From positions 1 through 11,523 of the forward strand of contig JAOZTW010000093.1 in NCBI GenBank assembly GCA_029938985.1: 11,523 nucleotides of DNA, given 5' to 3'. Source of the stretch: Bacteroidales bacterium. Its GTDB lineage: Bacteria; Bacteroidota; Bacteroidia; Bacteroidales; JAOZQN01. Positions 6,060 to 11,523 of this stretch are shown one piece after another. Both the position numbers and the translations under genes were made by a program. The notes below the pieces were generated by a model. The model had not been told where the DNA came from and ran no database searches. It saw only the letters and a program-made list of their open reading frames with translations. Within the stretch, counting starts at the first letter, position 1; every line of letters starts with the position of its first letter.

Positions 6060-8144
6060 CGAAGCCGAAATTAACTCTGCAATATCCAAGTTTTTCATAT
6101 CATCGTCTTTATTTTTATATTTTATTCCATCAGTCATCATTGTCATGCAGAAAGGACAAGAAGTAACCACAATATTTGCTCCCGTTTTTATCACTTCTTC
6201 AATTCGTTCTATAAAAACTTCTTTGTTTCCTTTTTCTGCTTCTTTAAACATTTGCCCTCCACCAGCTCCACAACAAAGTGCATTTGTTTTATTACGAGGC
6301 ATTTCTATAAGTTTTGAATTTACTTTAGAAATAATATTTCTTGGCGAGGAATATATTTTATTCATTCGTCCCAAATAACAAGGGTCGTGATATGTTATTA
6401 TATTTTTAGCAAAAGTGTCTTTATTTAATTTAATTTTACCTGATAGTAAAGCACTGTTAAGAAAATCGCTATGATGAATAACTTCGTAGTTACCACCTAA
6501 ATCAGGATATTCGTTTTTAAGTGTATTATATTCGTGTGGGTCGCAAGTTATAATTTTTTTCACCTTATAATTATTTAGTATTTCAATATTCATAAGAGCC
6601 TGCATTTGGAACGACATTTCGTTACCACCTCTTCTCGCAATATCGCCACTATCACTCTCTTCCATGCCAAGAACAGCATAATCTGTTTTTAAATAATAAA
6701 GTATTTTAATAAATTCTTGCATTACTTTTTTATAACGGTCGTCAATTGAACCAGCACTGCCTACCCAAAATAAATATTCTGGTTGTTTTTCTTCTGCTTG
6801 TAAATCGGCAAGTATTGGAACTTCAATTTTTATATCATTAAGTATAATATTATCAGCCCAAAGCATTCTATCTTCAAAAGACACCTGCCAAGGAGCACCG
6901 TTGTTTTCTATATTTTGAAAAACAACATTTAATTCCGAAGGAGCGGCACTCTCTTCCATAACAAGGTAGCGTCTCATTTCCAGTATTATACTTGGGTGAT
7001 TTATATTAATTGGACATTCTTCGGCACAAGCATTACAGGTAGTACAAGCCCATAATTCTTCTGTTGTAATATAATCATTAATAAGTGATTTTTCGTCCGA
7101 AAAAGTTTTTCCTTGCTTCAACAAAGAAGGAGCTTTTTCCTTCATTCTTTTACGAATATCAATCATTACTTTACGTGGTGATAATTTTTTGCCAGTAATA
7201 TTTGCAGGACAAACCGAGCTGCATCGCCCACATTGTGTACAAGCAAGAGAATCGAAATAATTTTTCCAAGTAGTATCTTCAACATCAAGTACACCAAATC
7301 TTTGTAAGTCTTCAAGCTCTTCTTCATTTTCTTCAAAAGCTGTTTCTGGGGCTAACATTGATTTTATTTCTTCTGTTATTGAGGTCATTGTATCTATTTT
7401 TCCAAGTGGAGTAAGACGGCTTAAAAAAACATTAGGAATTGACATAAATACGTGAAAATGTTTTGAATATGGTAGAATATTCATAAAAATAAAGATAGCT
7501 TCTATATGAAACCACCAATTTATTCTTTCTAACAGGTGTAGAGTGTCGGCACTTGTGTTGGCAAACAAACCTGCTATAATTGAGCTAACTGGATAAACTC
7601 CATGTATTTCTGCACCAACGCTTATGTTGTGAGCATAATAAAAAACATTAATACCAAGTAATGAAATCATTAATGATAAAATAATAAATAATGCTAATAT
7701 TGCATCTAAATGAGCTTTATGAGTCATTTCTATTCCCGAAAATCTTTTTATATTTAAAAATATACGTCGGAATAAAAATATTGTTACCATAATGGCAATA
7801 ATAAGGGCAAAAATATCTCCAAGGGCAAAAATAATATCATAAAATATTCCAAAAAATGATAAACTTTTATCAATACCCAAAATTCCATCAACAAACATTT
7901 CAATTGTTCCTACAAGAATTATTAAAAATCCCCATAAAACCAAAGCGTGCATTGCTCCAATTATTGGACGTTTAAAAATTTTTATCTGACCAATTGCTAC
8001 TTTTAAAGTAACAACAATTCTTTGTCCGTAATCTTTGATATAAAAAGGTTTAAGCATTTTCATATATAAGAATACTCTTCTAAAACTATAAAACAAGCCT
8101 GCTAAAGCGATAACTACGGTTAAAATAAATATTATTTGGTTCAT
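6054..8144 (-). CDS. Membrane heterodisulfide-reductase-like Fe-S protein, EtfAB:menaquinone oxidoreductase (DUF224) type
   Basis: 696 residues in three parts. Residues 1-230 hold about five membrane spans of the nitrate reductase gamma/cytochrome b type, with histidines suited to heme b ligation (H66, H142 or H145, H213, H229/H231). Two ferredoxin-type clusters follow: CTQCGRCSSVCP (C302, 305, 308, 312) and CTTCNACAEECP (C367, 370, 373, 377). The C-terminal half has two HdrB-like CCG regions. The second is intact: HDPC (C589), CCGAGGG (C624, C625), CPFC (C663, C666). The first has lost its cysteines (see findings). This architecture matches the DUF224 enzymes shown in syntrophs to pass electrons from EtfAB to menaquinone, which would link acyl-CoA oxidation to the respiratory chain. 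etfAB is not in the window, so the partner is inferred. A relative feeding from another donor is possible. The start at 8144 has a good promoter about 75 bp upstream. Confidence 0.9.
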   Translation of the reverse strand: MNQIIFILTVVIALAGLFYSFRRVFLYMKMLKPFYIKDYGQRIVVTLKVAIGQIKIFKRPIIGAMHALVLWGFLIILVGTIEMFVDGILGIDKSLSFFGIFYDIIFALGDIFALIIAIMVTIFLFRRIFLNIKRFSGIEMTHKAHLDAILALFIILSLMISLLGINVFYYAHNISVGAEIHGVYPVSSIIAGLFANTSADTLHLLERINWWFHIEAIFIFMNILPYSKHFHVFMSIPNVFLSRLTPLGKIDTMTSITEEIKSMLAPETAFEENEEELEDLQRFGVLDVEDTTWKNYFDSLACTQCGRCSSVCPANITGKKLSPRKVMIDIRKRMKEKAPSLLKQGKTFSDEKSLINDYITTEELWACTTCNACAEECPININHPSIILEMRRYLVMEESAAPSELNVVFQNIENNGAPWQVSFEDRMLWADNIILNDIKIEVPILADLQAEEKQPEYLFWVGSAGSIDDRYKKVMQEFIKILYYLKTDYAVLGMEESDSGDIARRGGNEMSFQMQALMNIEILNNYKVKKIITCDPHEYNTLKNEYPDLGGNYEVIHHSDFLNSALLSGKIKLNKDTFAKNIITYHDPCYLGRMNKIYSSPRNIISKVNSKLIEMPRNKTNALCCGAGGGQMFKEAEKGNKEVFIERIEEVIKTGANIVVTSCPFCMTMMTDGIKYKNKDDDMKNLDIAELISASL

Positions 8145-8218
8145 AAATAATTAATAATTGGTTACTTATTTGTATAATTATATTAAAAATAATGGTGTTT
8201 TCTTAAATCTTAAGACAA

Positions 8219-8249
8219 CAAAGTTAAATTTTTTTTTATTTTAAAACAA
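8219..8249 (-). promoter_or_regulatory. Promoter for the Etf oxidoreductase-like gene
   Basis: Read on the minus strand, TAACTTTG (8226 to 8219) matches TAnnTTTG, with a TTG (8249 to 8247) 20 bases upstream as the -33 element. Spacing fits the Bacteroidota vegetative promoter. The start of transcription would be near 8214, giving a leader of about 70 bases. Confidence 0.6.
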
Positions 8250-8314
8250 TAACTTTTATCATATTTTTTGGTTTAAAATGCAACTTTTGAAAAAAACCTC
8301 CGTAAATAGTAATA

Positions 8315-8322
8315 TAACTTTG
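8315..8322 (+). promoter_or_regulatory. -7 box for the L,D-transpeptidase gene
   Basis: TAACTTTG matches TAnnTTTG exactly and lies directly before the heptamer repeat array. The closest TTTTG upstream (8285-8289) is about 25 bases away, slightly long for a -33 element. Transcription would begin at about 8326-8329, so nearly the whole leader would be the repeat array. Confidence 0.5.
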
Positions 8323-8324
8323 TG

Positions 8325-8394
8325 AATTAGGAATTAAGAATTCTTAATTCTTAATTCCTAATTCCTAATTCTTAATTTCTAATTCTTAATTATA
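8325..8394 (+). repeat. Ten-unit heptamer array (AATTNNN) in the transpeptidase leader
   Basis: Ten consecutive 7-base units all begin AATT; their last three bases are AGG, AAG, CTT, CTT, CCT, CCT, CTT, TCT, CTT, ATA. The first two units are the reverse complements of CCT and CTT units, so 8324-8342 pairs perfectly with 8346-8364 (19 bp, 3-base loop). The array ends 6 bases before the ATG at 8401. Confidence 0.9.
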
Positions 8395-8400
8395 CCTGCT

Positions 8401-10071
8401 ATGTATAGAAATTTCATAATTATTTTAATCATTTTTTTTATAGCTTCTTGTACAAATCAAGTTAATGAAACTGTAATGGTAAAAGCCAATAAAATTAAAA
8501 AAGATACGCTTTTTCAATACTCATTTGCAGCATATTGTAAAGGTATTCCTGATACAATGCAATTTTCTATTTTGGGCAAAAATATTGAAACAGCAGCTAA
8601 TGTAAAACAATTTTATACAAATCGTAATAATAAATCAGCATGGTTAATTAGTAAGCAACCAAATGATGCTTCTATAGAAATGTTTAGTTTGATAAAAAAT
8701 TCTATGTATTATGGGTTGGATACTTCTTTTTATAACTATGCCGAATTAAAATCGTTGTATTTGCAAATAAAAACAGAAGAAGATGATAAAAAATTATTTT
8801 CTCTATGTTTTGATTTTGAAATTATGTTAACAAATTCTTGTTTTTTATTTCTAACACATTTAGAGAAAGGAGTTTTATATCCCGATACTAATATTTACAA
8901 AGTTCAAAAAAATAAGTTTTCAAATAATCTTTCCAAAAGATTAGAACAACTTCTTATTGCTGACAATTTTTCGGAAGAGTTTTTAAAATATCAACCAGAT
9001 TTTTATCAATACGTTAGGTTACAAAAAGCTTTGACTAATTTTTTAGATAATAATAAATTAATAGATACTGTTCTTTATCTTGCAGATTATAAAAGAGATT
9101 CGGTAAAATGTTATAATCAGGCAGCAGAGAGATTAGTGTTCTTTGAGTTTTTAGACGACAGTTTAAAACAAGATACAGCTTTCTTTTTTAAGGCATTGCG
9201 AGAGTTTCAGATTGCAAACGGAATGCAGGCAGACGGCGAAATAGGAAGATATACAGCAAGGGCTTTAACAAAAAATAATTATGAGCGATATCAACAAATT
9301 GTTATCAATTTGGAGCGGTTGCGTTGGGAGCAAGATATTCCTGAATATTATATTTTTGTAAATATTCCATCGTATGAATTAAAAACTATTGAGAACGATT
9401 CTGTAACCAACATATTTAAAGTGATTACTGGTAGAACAAGAAGTAAATCACCAATTTTGACAGGCGAAATAGAATTTTTTACCACATATCCTGTTTGGTA
9501 TGTTCCAAGTAGTATTTCTACAAATGAAATGCTTCCTAAATTAAAAAAAGACTCAACATATTTAAAACGTAATAATTACAGATTGTATAACAAGCAAAAT
9601 AAAAATATTGATGCCACACAAATAAACTGGGACAATATTTCGGCGGGAGATTTTAATTATAAAGTAAGTCAAAACAGCGGAGGGCGAAACGCACTTGGCT
9701 CTATTAAATTTATTTTTCCAAACAAACATCATGTTTACCTGCACGACACACCAAATAAGAGACTTTTTAATAATTCAATTAGAGCTTACAGTCACGGGTG
9801 CATAAGGTTACATAATCCTGTTGCTTTTGGTTGTTATATTTTGGAACAAGATGAAAATAAAATAGAGAGCGATTCTTTAAGAGCAATAATGAAAAATCGT
9901 GTTCACAAAAGAATTAATTTGAATAAACATGTGCCAATTCATATTCGTTACATCTCTTGTCTTGCGGACAGTAATAATAATGTGATTTTTTATCTCGATA
10001 TTTATAAACGAGATAATAGGTTGTTAAATAAAATGCAATTGAAATTTAGAAATACTGTGGAAACTAAATAA
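8401..10071 (+). CDS. Lipoprotein L,D-transpeptidase (YcbB/LdtD type)
   Basis: 556 residues. A lipoprotein signal runs from MYRNF through a hydrophobic core to the lipobox IASC, with C17 as the lipidated residue. The protein should therefore be membrane-anchored and face the periplasm. A helical scaffold region follows, then a peptidoglycan-binding-like segment (FKALREFQIANGMQADGEIG, about 263-282). The catalytic L,D-transpeptidase domain starts near YYIFVNIPSYEL (316-327) and carries YLHDTPNKRLF (H448) and SHGCIRL with nucleophile C467 (464-470). Between the two is FFTTYPVWYVPSSI, typical of the YcbB branch. The enzyme would form 3-3 cross-links in peptidoglycan or attach proteins to it. Its length is near that of E. 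coli LdtD. It is transcribed divergently from the Etf oxidoreductase-like gene. ATG 8401 is the right start because it gives a complete lipoprotein signal. Heptamer repeats flank it on both sides. Confidence 0.93.
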   Translation: MYRNFIIILIIFFIASCTNQVNETVMVKANKIKKDTLFQYSFAAYCKGIPDTMQFSILGKNIETAANVKQFYTNRNNKSAWLISKQPNDASIEMFSLIKNSMYYGLDTSFYNYAELKSLYLQIKTEEDDKKLFSLCFDFEIMLTNSCFLFLTHLEKGVLYPDTNIYKVQKNKFSNNLSKRLEQLLIADNFSEEFLKYQPDFYQYVRLQKALTNFLDNNKLIDTVLYLADYKRDSVKCYNQAAERLVFFEFLDDSLKQDTAFFFKALREFQIANGMQADGEIGRYTARALTKNNYERYQQIVINLERLRWEQDIPEYYIFVNIPSYELKTIENDSVTNIFKVITGRTRSKSPILTGEIEFFTTYPVWYVPSSISTNEMLPKLKKDSTYLKRNNYRLYNKQNKNIDATQINWDNISAGDFNYKVSQNSGGRNALGSIKFIFPNKHHVYLHDTPNKRLFNNSIRAYSHGCIRLHNPVAFGCYILEQDENKIESDSLRAIMKNRVHKRINLNKHVPIHIRYISCLADSNNNVIFYLDIYKRDNRLLNKMQLKFRNTVETK

Positions 10072-10081
10072 ATATGGTTGA

Positions 10082-10102
10082 AATTAGGAATTAGGAATTG
10101 GT
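10082..10102. repeat. Three heptamer units following the transpeptidase gene
   Basis: AATTAGG, AATTAGG and AATTGGT follow each other 10 bp after the stop codon. They are the same heptamer as most units of the array at 8325-8394 but on the opposite strand (AATTAGG is the reverse-strand reading of a CCTAATT unit). Confidence 0.7.
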
Positions 10103-10291
10103 TTACACCTTAAAATTAGGATAAAGTTTTGGCGTTTTTTCAATTAGTAAAAATGAAAAAATAAATAACTCCAAGATACGCCATTATTTTGTTCTTTTAG
10201 AATTTTAACAAATCTGCAAATAGCGAGCTAAGCACCCATACAAAAGTTTTTACACATTTGTATTTCTTTAATAAATTGGTATATAGTTATT

Positions 10292-10328
10292 TAATTGTAT
10301 CATTGAACCTTCTAATAATTGTATCATT
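10292..10328 (+). repeat. 13-bp direct repeat upstream of the PD-(D/E)XK gene
   Basis: TAATTGTATCATT occurs exactly at 10292-10304 and 10316-10328. The 24-bp period is a little over two helical turns. It lies about 75-110 bp upstream of the candidate -7 box and could be a paired regulator site or simply a short duplication. Confidence 0.6.
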
Positions 10329-10400
10329 CCTTAGATTGGGGTTAGTTATTTTTTCTTTTCACTTAAGCAATAAAATACTGCTATTTCTCTTAAAAATATG

Positions 10401-10408
10401 TATATTTG
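10401..10408 (+). promoter_or_regulatory. -7 box (TATATTTG) for the small PD-(D/E)XK gene
   Basis: TATATTTG matches TAnnTTTG exactly, followed by CAAAATAAT, and lies 30 bp before the ATG at 10439. No clear -33 element is visible. Confidence 0.5.
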
Positions 10409-10438
10409 CAAAATAATTAAATCCAAATAAAAAACATT

Positions 10439-11092
10439 ATGGAACAGACTGAAAAAAAAACAATTGATTATCAAAATATTAAATATCAGGATATTGCAGA
10501 GGTTGTAAATATAAAATCAGTATTTGATAAATCTAAGTTTAATAATTGGTTTTTATACAAGTATAAAATATCGGAAGAAGAAGAAACATTTCTTGAAAAT
10601 TTAATTGAAAAAAACGAAGCAAGTTTATCAAGATATAATGAAGCAAAATTATTAGTTCGTTTTATTTCTCAAGTATTAATGAAAGTGGATTTTGATACAG
10701 GCGAAATAAAAGACTGGTACGAAAACTTTTTGACAGGAGAAATAAATGGCTATAAATTCAACGGTAAAACAGATTTTATGGTTGCCAAAGGAGAAGTTTA
10801 TCCAGAAAAACCATACTTTTTTATTCAAGAGTTTAAACGAACCACTCCACACAATGACCCACTTTTTCAGCTACTTGCCGAAATGCTTGTAGCCCTTGAA
10901 AAAAATGAAACTAATATTATGTACGGTGGTTATGTTTATGGAGAACACTGGAAGTTTATTATCTTAGAAAAATTAGAAAATGGAAATTATGAATATTTTA
11001 ACTCCACAAGTTTTAATTGTCTTGAACTAAGTCATTTAAAACAAATTTACATAAATCTACAAGCTGCAAAAGCTCTATTTTGTAAAGATTAA
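10439..11092 (+). CDS. Predicted PD-(D/E)XK nuclease-fold protein of unknown function
   Basis: 217 residues, no signal peptide or membrane span, so cytoplasmic. A charged helical N-terminal half contains NEAKLLVRFISQVL (67-80), where E68 could be the helix glutamate of the fold. NGKTDFMVAKG (108-118, D112) is then followed by YFFIQEFKR (126-134, E131 and K133). Together E68, D112 and E131-x-K133 give the PD-(D/E)XK active-site layout, and the remainder (DPLFQLLAEMLVAL and GGYVYGEHWKFIIL) fits the following helix and strand of type I restriction-like or Holliday-resolvase-like folds. The family is common but uncharacterised in Bacteroidota as far as I recognise it. The gene is monocistronic, with its own promoter box; downstream is a REP-type repeat and a methyltransferase remnant on the opposite strand. 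The nuclease fold is inferred from motifs; a binding-only role is possible. Confidence 0.85.
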   Translation: MEQTEKKTIDYQNIKYQDIAEVVNIKSVFDKSKFNNWFLYKYKISEEEETFLENLIEKNEASLSRYNEAKLLVRFISQVLMKVDFDTGEIKDWYENFLTGEINGYKFNGKTDFMVAKGEVYPEKPYFFIQEFKRTTPHNDPLFQLLAEMLVALEKNETNIMYGGYVYGEHWKFIILEKLENGNYEYFNSTSFNCLELSHLKQIYINLQAAKALFCKD

Positions 11093-11113
11093 TAAAATTA
11101 GCATGTTTCCTCG

Positions 11114-11238
11114 GCTGGTGCGAGCTTGTAGCTCGTATCCAACCCAATAATAATAAGTTAATCAATTACAGATACTTGGTCGGCGTGATTTTTTTGATAT
11201 TATACGAGGTTGGATACGAGCTACAGGCTCGCAACAGC
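11114..11238. repeat. 125-bp REP/BIME-like element with 31-bp inverted repeats
   Basis: The left arm (11114-11144) and the reverse complement of the right arm (11208-11238) agree at 29 of 31 positions. Each arm contains its own hairpin (CGAGCT TGT AGCTCG on the left; CGAGCT on the right is nearly matched), so the unit is two inverted REP-like palindromes round a 63-bp AT-rich spacer. It starts 22 bp after the stop of the PD-(D/E)XK gene, between convergent reading frames, which is the usual location for REP pairs. Such units are often spread by RAYT (REP-associated tyrosine transposase) proteins; none is in the window. It may also terminate transcription. Confidence 0.75.
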
Positions 11239-11293
11239 AGAGAGAAAGCTGTAATTAATGATAATTTAATCACATCAATAAGGCAAACTATTC

Positions 11294-11523
11294 TTAGTTT
11301 ATTATTTTCTCTAAAATTGTTTCGGCAAACTCATCATTGCTTTTTTCTACTTTAATAAATCCAACTTTACAATAATTGCCATCTTTATAATTTTCATATT
11401 TTCACCAAAAGCCAAACGCATCCATTTATTTGAAGTAATAAAATTAACTAAACCGTCTTTTTTCAAAATTTGTAAAGCACGTTCGATAAATAGAATATAA
11501 ATATCGCCATTGCTGTCGTAGGT
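11294..11523 (-). pseudogene. Remnant of an Eco57I-type (N6-adenine) DNA methyltransferase, cut by the right edge
   Basis: Read on the minus strand from the edge, 11523-11347 is open and begins TYDSNGDIYILFIERALQIL, then KKDGLVNFITSNKWMRLAFG. The run 'DIYxLFxExxLxxLKxxGxxxFITSNKWMRxxxGE' is a hallmark of Eco57I-type and related restriction-modification methyltransferases, just downstream of the NPPY region, which would be off the window. Similarity ends at about 11400. The original frame then meets TAG at 11347-11349. A shifted frame (11401-11294) continues as KYENYKDGNYCKVGFIKVEK to a TAA. Normal enzymes continue for several hundred residues with a target-recognition domain, so the gene here has lost its 3' part by deletion plus a frame change. 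Whether the upstream part is intact cannot be seen. Confidence 0.7.

Larger units (their letters stand above)
10072..10438. other. 367-bp intergenic region
   Basis: No gene is seen. It holds three heptamer units at 10082-10102, an AT-only hairpin at 10135-10161 of doubtful value, a 7-bp stem (ATACAAA 10238-10244 with TTTGTAT 10257-10263, loop of 12), a 13-bp direct repeat at 10292-10328, and the promoter box at 10401 for the next gene. Confidence 0.6.

Noticed and set aside
6145..6378. Plus-strand 77-codon frame opposite the Etf oxidoreductase-like gene
   Set aside because: It is the antisense shadow of the conserved CCG region of a well-supported gene.
8325..8394. Considered whether the regular array could be a CRISPR
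   Set aside because: The period is only 7 bases with no spacers; it is a simple tandem repeat.
10135..10161. TTTTTTCA/TGAAAAAA pairing after the transpeptidase gene
   Set aside because: Almost entirely A-T pairs and no following T run; too weak to call as terminator.

Overview
The window is very AT-rich and looks like a chromosome segment from a member of the Bacteroidota. Three things point that way. Several genes have a TAnnTTTG box upstream, which is the Bacteroidota sigma -7 consensus. Clear Shine-Dalgarno sites are missing. The protein families are typical of the phylum: DUF3352-like/MORN, AAA-ATPase-like plus PD-(D/E)XK, a membrane Hdr/CCG iron-sulfur protein, and a lipoprotein L,D-transpeptidase. 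Genus and species cannot be read from the sequence.

Layout, left to right. Positions 2-151 hold the C-terminal tail of a protein resembling Rpn/PD-(D/E)XK putative transposases. Positions 449-2683 encode a membrane-anchored DUF3352-like protein with a C-terminal MORN-like repeat block. A non-coding stretch of about 1 kb (2684-3690) follows and is packed with inverted repeats. It holds a 168-bp MITE-like element with an exact 8-bp target duplication, a second inverted-repeat unit that encloses a promoter and a possible 26-aa hydrophobic peptide, and a REP-like hairpin. Positions 3691-5238 encode an AAA-ATPase-like/PD-(D/E)XK protein. A frameshifted, truncated transposase remnant (5432-6059) ends at a hairpin terminator that it shares with the convergent gene at 6054-8144.

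That minus-strand gene encodes a membrane heterodisulfide-reductase-like protein of the EtfAB:menaquinone oxidoreductase (DUF224) type. It is read divergently from a lipoprotein L,D-transpeptidase (8401-10071). Both promoters appear to lie in the 256-bp gap between them. The transpeptidase leader consists almost entirely of a ten-unit heptamer repeat. Positions 10439-11092 encode a small predicted PD-(D/E)XK protein. A 125-bp inverted repeat of REP/BIME type then separates it from a frame-disrupted remnant of an Eco57I-type DNA methyltransferase that runs off the right edge.

The genes do not form one operon. The two well-understood ones are housekeeping in character: electron transfer to menaquinone, probably from fatty-acid or acyl-CoA oxidation, and peptidoglycan cross-linking. 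The rest is accessory: three proteins related to PD-(D/E)XK families, a dead transposase, a dead methyltransferase and at least three kinds of dispersed repeat. The points most worth following up are the loss of all four cysteines from the first CCG motif of the Etf oxidoreductase-like protein, the heptamer repeat at the predicted transcript start of the transpeptidase, the MITE with intact target duplication, and the small hydrophobic ORF whose start codon region is complementary to a segment about 240 bp downstream.
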